A stretch of 12,739 nt of DNA, taken from the NCBI GenBank assembly GCA_041653315.1, contig JBAZFO010000032.1, positions 1-12,739 on the forward strand. The letters run 5' to 3'. This DNA is from Candidatus Micrarchaeia archaeon. GTDB taxonomy: Archaea > Micrarchaeota > Micrarchaeia > Anstonellales > JAHKLY01. This document shows positions 1-5,730 of this stretch, in pieces (within the stretch, counting starts at the first letter, position 1; each line of letters starts with the position of its first letter). Below the pieces are notes generated by a model. The model worked only from the letters and a program-made list of their open reading frames with translations. It made no database searches and had not been told where the DNA came from. The translations under genes were made by a program, and so were the position numbers.

Positions 1-729
1 ATCTTCATATTTATTAAAAAACTTATATTTTTCAAATTTTTTAGAATAAATATAATTTGGAAAAGTTTTGACATAATCTTCATATAAAACAACACCTAAA
101 GAAAGACCCATCCCCCTTGGATCATAATCTTTATCAACAACTAAATACATTGCATTAAACAAAATTTCTTCATAAATATCTTTTTGTTCATTATTCAATT
201 TATTAATATCTAAAATTTCTTTAAATTCTTTTAGGGCATTATAACATTCTACTGCACTTCCAACTTTGAAGTTTACTTTACTTTTATTTAATATGTTTTC
301 AATTTCTTCGTTCAATACAATTTCTTGATATTTATTATGAATTTGATCTAATGTTTTAGATCTCTCTTCATCATGGGAAAAAGGAAATAATGTTATATAC
401 TGCGTATATAAATCAAAATTTAGATCTACATTTTTATGGGGTTTTTTAATATACGAATCAAAAGTTAAAAAAGTCGCATTATATAAAACCAATTCATAAT
501 ACTCAAGAATAGAAGAATCTAATAATTTAATATTTTCAATATTTCCTATTATATTGTTTTCAAAATTATTTAATACTTTCATACAATTTTCAAGATTATT
601 TTTTTTAAAAGAATTAAAACTTTCTTCAGCTAATTTTTGAGCTAATTCTAATTTACTCTCCAAAGTAGGTATTTTTGATAAAATTGGGTTTTTAGTATTA
701 TTCTCTTGTTGTTTAAGAATAGGATCCAT
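1..729 (-). CDS. Partial helical protein of unknown function, 3' end beyond the window
   Basis: The frame reads from an ATG at 729 through 243 codons to the left edge without a stop, so the C-terminus is missing. I do not recognise the protein. It starts MDPILKQQEN and has no signal peptide or membrane segment. It is rich in Asn, Lys, Glu and Leu and reads as mostly alpha-helical. The stretch at about residues 26-57 (LELAQKLAEESF onward) looks like a helical hairpin of TPR-like spacing, and another helix pair lies around residues 162-200. No catalytic motif is visible. A box A sits 21-28 bases before the ATG, so the message is probably leaderless. The gene is divergent from a true TPR gene across 97 bases, and the two may share regulation. 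A scaffold or binding role would be a guess from the helical character only. Confidence 0.75.
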   Translation of the reverse strand, partial: MDPILKQQENNTKNPILSKIPTLESKLELAQKLAEESFNSFKKNNLENCMKVLNNFENNIIGNIENIKLLDSSILEYYELVLYNATFLTFDSYIKKPHKNVDLNFDLYTQYITLFPFSHDEERSKTLDQIHNKYQEIVLNEEIENILNKSKVNFKVGSAVECYNALKEFKEILDINKLNNEQKDIYEEILFNAMYLVVDKDYDPRGMGLSLGVVLYEDYVKTFPNYIYSKKFEKYKFFNKYED

Positions 730-749
730 ATATTATATTAAAAAAGAGA

Positions 750-757
750 TATTTAAA
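750..757 (-). promoter_or_regulatory. Box A (TATA) promoter of the partial gene at 1-729
   Basis: On the minus strand this reads TTTAAATA, the archaeal TATA-box pattern. Its centre lies about 24-25 bases before the ATG at 729, so transcription should begin at or next to the start codon. There is no Shine-Dalgarno sequence in the gap, which agrees with a leaderless message. Confidence 0.6.
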
Positions 758-787
758 AAGATATCTTAATATGTTCACATAGCCAAA

Positions 788-797
788 TATTTAAAAA
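788..797 (+). promoter_or_regulatory. Box A (TATA) promoter of the TPR gene
   Basis: The sequence TATTTAAAAA is a good archaeal box A. Its centre lies about 26 bases before a TTG at 818 and 35 bases before the ATG at 827. Transcription should therefore start around 816-820, giving either a leader of about 7-10 bases to the ATG or a leaderless TTG start. It is back to back with the minus-strand box A at 750-757. Confidence 0.5.
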
Positions 798-826
798 CCA
801 GTAAATGAATATTTATATTGATAAAA

Positions 827-1672
827 ATGGCAGAAATGAATTTATACAGAAAAAGAGAATTACAAAATAACGCACAGGAATACTTTTCAAAAGCAGAAAA
901 AATTTTTAGTGACTTTAGAATTAAAGAATCAAGAGAAGGAAAGAAAATAGATACAAAAGTTCTAGAAATTGCTTTTAAACTAATAGATAAAGGATTGGAA
1001 ATATGGATAAATAATAAAGACGCATATAATCTAAAAGGATGTATCTACATCACACTTGGAAAAACAGAAGAAGCAGAAGAAGCTTTAAGAAAAGCAATTG
1101 AAATTGATCCCAACTTTTATTCTGCAAGATATAATTTAGCATTATGTCATTTAGCAAAAGGAAATGAAAAAGAAGCACAAAAAGAATTAGTAGAATTAAT
1201 ACATTTAAAAAAAGATTATTTTATGGCCATAAATACACTTGGTAATATATATCAAAAAAAAGAAGAATATAATACTGCAAAAAAACTATTTGAAAGAGTA
1301 ATAAATATGCACGAATATTATATTCCTTCATACATTGGAAAAGCAAACTGTGAAGAAAAAGAGGGGAATTTAGAAGAAGCATTAAAAACTATAAAAACTG
1401 CAATTAAAAAATTTCCAGATTATAAAAATAAATATTCTGTAGAAGGTTATGCATTAAAAAATTCAGGAGAAGAAGAATTTGATTTTGGAAGAAAATATTT
1501 TGAAGAAAACATACATAATTATCCAGAACTAATTTCATTATATTATAAAAAATCAATTATTGAATTAAAATTAGGAAAGGAAACAGCTGCCAAAAAAAGT
1601 ATGGAAAAAATAAAAAGCACTTTAGTTTTTAGAAAAATTGATGAAAAAAATTTAGCAGATATTGAAAAATAA
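827..1672 (+). CDS. Soluble TPR-repeat protein
   Basis: A 281-residue protein counted from the ATG at 827. An in-frame TTG at 818 would add three residues and cannot be excluded, because box A is spaced for it. About six tetratricopeptide repeats follow one another from roughly residue 62 to the end. The best reads AYNLKGCIYITLGKTEEAEE and ends in the classic IDPN turn; the next begins at FYSARYNLALCHLAKGN. TPR arrays are helical scaffolds that bind peptides or proteins. The first 60 residues are a charged helical lead-in. There is no signal peptide, membrane segment or enzymatic domain, so a cytoplasmic adaptor is likely, with unknown partner. The gene converges with the minus-strand gene at 1674 with one base between the stop codons. 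The divergent neighbour also looks helical-repeat-like, so the two may work together (inference). Confidence 0.85.
   Translation: MAEMNLYRKRELQNNAQEYFSKAEKIFSDFRIKESREGKKIDTKVLEIAFKLIDKGLEIWINNKDAYNLKGCIYITLGKTEEAEEALRKAIEIDPNFYSARYNLALCHLAKGNEKEAQKELVELIHLKKDYFMAINTLGNIYQKKEEYNTAKKLFERVINMHEYYIPSYIGKANCEEKEGNLEEALKTIKTAIKKFPDYKNKYSVEGYALKNSGEEEFDFGRKYFEENIHNYPELISLYYKKSIIELKLGKETAAKKSMEKIKSTLVFRKIDEKNLADIEK
1633..1669 (-). terminator. Oligo-T terminator for the 261-residue gene, inside the TPR gene
   Basis: On the minus strand, T-runs of five, seven and five bases follow the stop of the 261-residue gene within about 40 bases. They lie in codons for the Lys-rich end of the TPR protein. Call is by pattern only; A-rich codons are common throughout this genome. 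Confidence 0.3.
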
Positions 1673-1673
1673 T

Positions 1674-2459
1674 TTATCTTTTTTTCTTCTGTTTTTTTGT
1701 TTTGAACTGTGGAAATGCTTTATTAAATGAATCAACATCTATATATGGATACATTTTAAGAATTTCTAAAACACAACTCAATAAATAAGGGTTATTTATT
1801 AATTCTTTATTCGTTTTAAATAATTCTGCTAAGTTTTGGTATCCTTTCTTTTTTCCTTTTGTTATTTTCTTTGCCTGTTCATCAATTTCTTTATGGTTTA
1901 AATTTAAAAAATCAAATGCTTTTCTATATAAAGTGATATACTGGCCAACTAATGTTTGTAAAATTTCTCCTGTCTCTGTATCTTTTAAAATACTCATTCT
2001 TCTTACTGCAAAATAATTTTTATGTCTTATAAACAAAGCAATTCCCTCATATTCTAAACTATCTGCTTTTGTTTGATTTGGCTTATCTTTATAATTTGCT
2101 GTTTGTTCTTTTGAAATCCATGAATAAATTTTTGTTTTTTCTAAAAGTTTCCTTAATAAATAAGCTTCTAAAAATGGTTTATACTCTTTTGGAAAATTAG
2201 AAAAAATATTATTCACATCTTTATTTTTTATATTTGAAAAAACATCTATTAAATTATTTTTATTATCTTTAAGTAAAGAATCGATATACTTATCTAATTC
2301 TGTTAAGTCCCCTAGAGATTCATAACATTTATTGAAAACCAAATCATCTATTTGAGATAAAGCAAAAACTGCTTTTTCATCATTATCTTCAAATTCAAAT
2401 TTTATTGAATCATTCCAATTATTCTTTTTATATCTACTAATAAATGTTATTTCTGTCAT
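1674..2459 (-). CDS. Unrecognised 261-residue protein downstream of tRNA-Asn
   Basis: I do not recognise this protein. It is soluble, with no signal peptide or membrane segment. Residues 1-25 look like a short beta-rich start (MTEITFISRYKK). Residues 30-110 are helical and acidic to mixed. Residues 137-180 (EYEGIALFIRHKNYFAVRRM and following) look like a compact beta-hairpin plus helix. The tail after residue 250 is strongly basic (KTKKQKKKR), which could contact nucleic acid; that is inference. The ATG at 2459 is well supported by a Shine-Dalgarno AGGTGA four bases upstream. This is one of the few genes here with such a site, as expected if it is translated from a message that starts further upstream. 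Only 19 bases separate it from the tRNA-Asn 3' end, leaving no room for its own promoter. The basic tail might equally be a side effect of the overlapping terminator for the convergent TPR gene. Confidence 0.75.
   Translation of the reverse strand: MTEITFISRYKKNNWNDSIKFEFEDNDEKAVFALSQIDDLVFNKCYESLGDLTELDKYIDSLLKDNKNNLIDVFSNIKNKDVNNIFSNFPKEYKPFLEAYLLRKLLEKTKIYSWISKEQTANYKDKPNQTKADSLEYEGIALFIRHKNYFAVRRMSILKDTETGEILQTLVGQYITLYRKAFDFLNLNHKEIDEQAKKITKGKKKGYQNLAELFKTNKELINNPYLLSCVLEILKMYPYIDVDSFNKAFPQFKTKKQKKKR
1679..1703 (+). terminator. Oligo-T terminator for the TPR gene, inside the convergent gene
   Basis: Two runs of seven T and one of four T lie 7-31 bases after the TPR stop codon. Archaeal RNA polymerase stops at such T-runs without needing a hairpin. 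On the other strand the same bases encode the Lys-rich C-terminus (KTKKQKKKR) of the 261-residue protein. Confidence 0.5.
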
Positions 2460-2463
2460 TTAT

Positions 2464-2469
2464 TCACCT
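2464..2469 (-). promoter_or_regulatory. Shine-Dalgarno site of the 261-residue gene
   Basis: On the minus strand this is AGGTGA, matching the complement of the archaeal 16S 3' end, four bases before the ATG at 2459. It fixes the start. It also suggests that the message carries a 5' leader, probably the tRNA-Asn transcript. Confidence 0.6.
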
Positions 2470-2478
2470 TTTATTAAA

Positions 2479-2613
2479 CGCCCCGGAACGGGATCGAACC
2501 GTTGGCCTTCCGGTGTCAGCTCCCAAAGTTTTTTGGTTTCTTTTGGTGCAGCTTTTCTTTCCAAAGAAAAGGTGCTTAACAGCCGGACGCTACTACCGCT
2601 AAGCTACCGGGGC
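2479..2613 (-). tRNA. tRNA-Asn (GTT) with a 62-base intron
   Basis: Read on the minus strand, the 5' acceptor GCCCCGG (2613-2607) pairs with CCGGGGC (2486-2480) and the discriminator is G (2479). The T-arm AACGG-TTCGATC-CCGTT and anticodon stem TCCGG/CCGGA are perfect. The loop is C-T-GTT-A then A, giving anticodon GTT, which reads AAC and AAT (asparagine). The anticodon stem is interrupted after position 37 by 62 bases (2515-2576). Removing them leaves a 73-base tRNA with a normal cloverleaf. CCA is not encoded and must be added after transcription. Position 37/38 is the standard site for archaeal introns cut by the tRNA splicing endonuclease. A strong box A lies 32-39 bases upstream. Confidence 0.95.
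2515..2576 (-). other. Intron of tRNA-Asn at position 37/38
   Basis: The 62-base insertion lies one base 3' of the anticodon. Its core is a strong hairpin (plus-strand 2552-2571, arms CTTTTCTTT/AAAGAAAAG), extended to 2548-2575 by GCA/TGC across one C-C mismatch. The 3' half is A-rich (ACCAAAAGAAACCAAAAAA). A four-base pairing of GTTA (anticodon side) with TGAC at the intron 3' end could form the middle of a bulge-helix-bulge, but the exact fold needs computing. No box C/D guide-RNA motifs are complete here. Confidence 0.85.
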
Positions 2614-2644
2614 TTAAAATTATAAAATAATTTTGGTGGTTGTG

Positions 2645-2652
2645 TATTTAAA
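2645..2652 (-). promoter_or_regulatory. Box A promoter of tRNA-Asn
   Basis: On the minus strand this is TTTAAATA, preceded by AACC. It ends 32 bases before the mature tRNA 5' end, placing the transcription start about 6 bases before the tRNA. It is the clearest promoter in the window, and likely also drives the 261-residue gene. Confidence 0.75.
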
Positions 2653-2660
2653 GGTTTTGA

Positions 2661-3035
2661 TTATTTTTTTTCAAGTCTATAATACAATGTTCTCCAGCTA
2701 ACCTCTAATCTTTTTGCGATTTCTCTTATTGAAACATTTTTTTCCTTTAATTTTTTAGCTCTATCAATTACACTCTCAGAAATTTTATAAGGTCTTCCTT
2801 TTTTCAAATCTCTCTTAATAATATTTATATTCATTCGCCTTAGTGCTTTTATTATTTTGATAGATAAAGTATCATATATTCCTTTAGAACAATAAATTGT
2901 ATTTACTTTTGTATTATTCAATAAATAAGCTAATAAAAAACTGCTCGGTTTTACTTTTATAATTACGCTTTGAGCATTAGGATTTGAATCAATTAAAGAT
3001 TTAATTTCTTTTCTTGTTCCTCTAAGAATTAGCAT
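2661..3035 (-). CDS. Small HTH protein with a DUF1699-like N-terminal domain
   Basis: A 124-residue protein in two parts. Residues 1-76 form an alpha/beta domain (start MLILRGTRKEIKSL, then VIIKVKP and DTLSIKIIKALRRMNINII). From memory its pattern, including the T-[LI]-S-K-like helix and ending in a hydrophobic strand, resembles the archaeal family DUF1699; no alignment was run. Residues 80-120 begin GRPYKIS and continue VSIREIAKRLEVSWRTLYYR. This is a clear helix-turn-helix of the type at the C-terminus of serine resolvases (HTH_7). The catalytic resolvase domain itself is absent, so it is not a recombinase. A DNA-binding regulator is the best guess. The ATG lies inside the end of the 440-residue gene (14-base overlap), and an SD-like GAGGCGGT precedes it, so translation is probably coupled. 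It may regulate its own operon or the nearby tRNA promoter (inference). Confidence 0.8.
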   Translation of the reverse strand: MLILRGTRKEIKSLIDSNPNAQSVIIKVKPSSFLLAYLLNNTKVNTIYCSKGIYDTLSIKIIKALRRMNINIIKRDLKKGRPYKISESVIDRAKKLKEKNVSIREIAKRLEVSWRTLYYRLEKK

Positions 3036-4344
3036 CCTTTACCGCCTCTAAAAAGTCTTTTCCTCTTCCTTTTTCCATAATCAATTTTATCTCATTAATT
3101 CCTTTTTCTAATTCTTCTTTTTTAATATCAAAAAAATTAGAACACCATTCTAAATCTTTATTTGATTTATATGCAAAAAAAGAAGCTCCAAATATCTTTT
3201 CATTGATTCTAAAAGATAATTTTTCAGATTCAATCTTTTCTTTTAAAATTAATTTGGCGTTTTCTATTTTATTTTCTCCATATTCTAAAATATTAAAAAC
3301 TTCTAAATGGTAGTCCTCGGGTTCAACAGATAAAGTAGGTAATAAATTAATTTCTTGTCGTGTAGTTTTTGAATTTAATAAATAGAATTTATATATCGTT
3401 AATAAAAGTTCATTAGTTGCTTTTTTTTCTGTTAAAAGATTACCTAATGAAGTTCTTCTAGTTATCTCTGATTTTAATTCTTCATCTATTTCTAATTTAT
3501 CATCTATTTTAGTTATAAATTTTCTTTCAATTAATAGATTTTTTACATTTTCAAAACCTTCAACTAAATCTATTCTTGAATCAGGAATTAAACCATTTTG
3601 TCTTAAAATAGTATTATATTCTTTTATTTTTCCTCTTTCTTGTTCATCCATTATTTTTTTAACTTCTTCTGCAGATTTTGAAATAAAGGATAAAATAATA
3701 GAAGTTCTTGCAGAATTGCTTGTTATTAAACCAGGTTTTTTAATAATTCTCGTTTTTAAGATTTTTGCTGTTTCTCCATACTCTCTTTTTATTCTTTCTT
3801 CTAAATTATCTTTTTTAATAAATTTAAGATTTTCATTTTTAATTTTTCCTTTTTCTTCATATTGAACTTTCGCGATTAAATACTGCGGAACATCTCTACC
3901 TGATAATAATGTATTCATTCTAGTAAATGCTGTTAATCCATATCTGCCTGTTTTTATTATTCTTCCAATATAATTTCCTTCTATTGGTAAATGAGTTATT
4001 AAATTTGGATTTGTATTAATTAATTGCTTAGAAATCAAAAAAGAGGATAAAGCAATTTTAACTCTCTTCAATGTTATTCTCTTTAGATATTCTGTATATT
4101 TAATTATAGACAATTGTTTTTTAATATCTGCATTATTTTCACGATTTGAATCTAAATTTAAAGATAATTCTGATGCGCCAATTGAAGGGTGACTGAATCC
4201 TCTTGAAAGCATTTCTTTTCTTAATTCATCTAATTCCTTTATACTTTGTTCTATTTGAACTATGTTTTTTGGCGCTTCAACTGAATCTAAATATTCATTA
4301 GCATGAAGTATAAAATTATATGAATTTTCCATTTCTGCCTTCAT
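3022..4344 (-). CDS. Unrecognised 440-residue helical protein, first gene of a two-gene operon
   Basis: I cannot assign a family. The protein is soluble, with no signal peptide or membrane helix, and is mostly helical with many Lys and Glu. Residues 27-50 form a charged helix (IVQIEQSIKELDELRKEML). Residues 115-165 look like a mixed beta segment with conserved-looking glycines (EGNYIGRIIKTGRYGLTAF, then YLIAKVQYEEKGK). Residues 285-325 and 355-375 are further helices, and 395-425 is a final charged helix. The ATG at 4344 is chosen because box A is centred about 26 bases upstream, fitting a leaderless message; an ATG four codons inside is the alternative. The gene overlaps the HTH gene downstream by 14 bases, so the pair probably acts together, with the HTH protein perhaps the DNA-binding or regulatory partner. 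No enzymatic motif is visible. Confidence 0.75.
   Translation of the reverse strand: MKAEMENSYNFILHANEYLDSVEAPKNIVQIEQSIKELDELRKEMLSRGFSHPSIGASELSLNLDSNRENNADIKKQLSIIKYTEYLKRITLKRVKIALSSFLISKQLINTNPNLITHLPIEGNYIGRIIKTGRYGLTAFTRMNTLLSGRDVPQYLIAKVQYEEKGKIKNENLKFIKKDNLEERIKREYGETAKILKTRIIKKPGLITSNSARTSIILSFISKSAEEVKKIMDEQERGKIKEYNTILRQNGLIPDSRIDLVEGFENVKNLLIERKFITKIDDKLEIDEELKSEITRRTSLGNLLTEKKATNELLLTIYKFYLLNSKTTRQEINLLPTLSVEPEDYHLEVFNILEYGENKIENAKLILKEKIESEKLSFRINEKIFGASFFAYKSNKDLEWCSNFFDIKKEELEKGINEIKLIMEKGRGKDFLEAVKDANS
3041..3048 (-). promoter_or_regulatory. Shine-Dalgarno-like site of the HTH gene
   Basis: On the minus strand GAGGCGGT resembles the GGAGGTGAT consensus with one base changed, five bases before the ATG at 3035 and within the end of the upstream gene. 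It supports the overlapping start and internal re-initiation on a two-gene message. Confidence 0.45.
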
Positions 4345-4364
4345 ATGTATAATTAAAACACAAT

Positions 4365-4374
4365 CATATAAATA
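4365..4374 (-). promoter_or_regulatory. Box A promoter of the 440-residue gene
   Basis: On the minus strand this is TATTTATATG, 21-30 bases before the ATG at 4344. The spacing predicts a leaderless message starting at that ATG and a shared operon with the HTH gene. Confidence 0.55.
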
Positions 4375-4397
4375 CGTTATGGTATTGGAAAAACACG

Positions 4398-4407
4398 TAT
4401 AAAAATA
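4398..4407 (+). promoter_or_regulatory. Probable box A of the orphan gene at 4452
   Basis: TATAAAAATA lies 45-54 bases before the ATG at 4452 and would give a leader of about 25 bases. A second A/T box (TATATATTA, 4432-4440), preceded by an unusual GC-rich GCGCGCAGGG, is closer but would place the transcription start inside the coding region. The choice between them is uncertain. Confidence 0.35.
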
Positions 4408-4451
4408 GAAAGAAATAAAAAGCGCGCAGGGTATATATTATTTGATGATTT

Positions 4452-5045
4452 ATGAGTTTTAAAGAAATATATACTAAAGCAAGAAATAAAAGATGCATTT
4501 TAAATGAAACACAAATAACCCCTGAAGAATTAAACACTTTATTTAATGAATCAGAAACGATATTATTTTTAAAGGGCACATGGGGGGGAAAAATAGCAGT
4601 TGGGACAATGAATAAATATATAGGATTTAGAAAAACATTTGATGGAAAACCTAGAGATATAATGTTAAAAATAGAACAAAATACTGAATCAATGAATTTA
4701 TGGTTAAAAACTGCAGAAAAAATGAATAAAAATATAAAATTGAATACATGGAAAAACTTAACAGTACAAAAATCAACTGGTGATATTTATTCAAGAGATG
4801 AAAGTATCAGAGGAACAATGTATCTATCTGAAATTTTAGGAAAAATAGTAGAACTTCATAATCCTACAAACCCCGATATCGCATGGAAAGAAGAAGTAGA
4901 GAAATATACTAAAAAACCAAGTGCAATTAAAGTAATGCTATTGGAATTAAGATCTCCAAATATAATCTATTATTATGAAAATTTTTATTTACCGATGGAA
5001 AAAATAATTAAAAATTTAAAACAAAAAGAATCTATTTCTATTTAA
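4452..5045 (+). CDS. Unrecognised 197-residue protein convergent with the RHS gene
   Basis: I do not recognise this protein. It is soluble, with no signal peptide or membrane segment. Residues 35-55 (TILFLKGTWGGKIAVG) form a glycine-rich beta-type segment. Residues 76-92 form an amphipathic helix, and 120-140 another (GTMYLSEILGKIVELHN). The C-terminus is Lys-rich. Its stop is only 22 bases from the RHS stop on the other strand, making it the gene nearest to the variable RHS tip. Rhs immunity genes normally follow on the same strand, so an immunity role is only a weak possibility. It diverges from the 440-residue gene across 107 bases with a promoter for each side. An overlapping frame on the minus strand at 4364-4579 is an artefact. 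Confidence 0.7.
   Translation: MSFKEIYTKARNKRCILNETQITPEELNTLFNESETILFLKGTWGGKIAVGTMNKYIGFRKTFDGKPRDIMLKIEQNTESMNLWLKTAEKMNKNIKLNTWKNLTVQKSTGDIYSRDESIRGTMYLSEILGKIVELHNPTNPDIAWKEEVEKYTKKPSAIKVMLLELRSPNIIYYYENFYLPMEKIIKNLKQKESISI
4999..5030 (-). terminator. Oligo-T terminator region for the RHS gene
   Basis: On the minus strand, T-runs of five, four, five and six bases occur 38-69 bases after the RHS stop. They lie inside codons for the Lys-rich end of the convergent orphan protein (KIIKNLKQKES). There is no hairpin, in keeping with archaeal T-run termination. Confidence 0.4.
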
Positions 5046-5067
5046 GTATATATCTTTTCCTTCTTAA

Positions 5068-5730
5068 TTAATGAAAATTTCCAGTAACAGAATCCCTCCC
5101 ATTATAATTAAATATAGTGTTGGGAGGATAATAATATTGAGAATCAAGAGTAGAAAGTTCTCCTACTCCCCCTATTTTTTGTCCATCTAAGTATATATCT
5201 AAAGCAAGCCTTAATCCTCCTCCTACCAAACCCGGAACATTTGGGGAAATTGATGGAGTTAAAAAAGAGTTTATAAAACTTCCCACTAGGGATTCGGTGG
5301 GTGAATAAGTAAGAGATCCAACCATTAAACCAACGGTAAGACCTGCAACCTTTTGCATAGTTTTATGATATTTTAACATTTCCCTTGGATAATATATATA
5401 ATTCGTTTCATCAGTTAGATCAATTGAAACAGGTGCAAGCAAAGAATCTATTTTATCAAAGAAAGTTTGATACGTGGGCTCTCCAGCAGTAGTTTGAAAA
5501 CCCTCATGTAAAACCCACTTACCGTCTAATTCAGGGTTGATAGAAATCATCTTCATATAACATTCTGTAGTTATTGCGGTATTATCTATATAAGCTGAAT
5601 TAATTCCCGTAGAATGTAAATAGAAGCCCAATGAGTCTCTCATCCTCCTTTTTATTACTATCCAATTTTGTTCTGCTTTCCATTCATGAGGTGGTGTCCC
5701 ATACCAAAAAAGATCAGGAAAAATATCTTC
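5068..5730 (-). other. Unrecognised C-terminal tip domain of the RHS protein
   Basis: Residues 2255-2474, after the RHS delimiter. In Rhs proteins this is the variable effector position. The first 110 residues are mixed and Trp/Tyr-rich (LFWYGTPPHEWKAEQNW, then WVLHEGFQTTAGEP). H2329 and E2330 are possible active-site residues, but no known toxin motif is recognised. Next comes a weakly hydrophobic, Gly-rich half with VAGLTVGLMVGSLTY (2382-2396) and VPGLVGGGLRLALDIYL (2419-2435), which could insert in or cross a membrane. It has a single Cys (2311), unlike the paired cysteines elsewhere. Codons such as GGG, CCC and ACG are used more here than in the YD region. Confidence 0.6.

Noticed and set aside
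2548..2575. Hairpin as a rho-independent-like terminator
   Set aside because: It lies wholly inside the tRNA-Asn intron and is better explained as intron structure.
2515..2576. Box C/D guide RNA inside the tRNA intron
   Set aside because: A CTGA box D-like sequence is present near the 3' end, but no RTGATGA box C is found.
2661..3035. Serine recombinase (resolvase/invertase)
   Set aside because: Only the C-terminal helix-turn-helix is resolvase-like. There is no N-terminal catalytic serine motif, and the front domain is of another type.
4364..4579. 71-residue minus-strand frame with hydrophobic residues
   Set aside because: It covers the divergent promoter region and the start of the orphan gene in the opposite strand. 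Its Phe/Leu-rich content is the complement of Lys/Glu codons.
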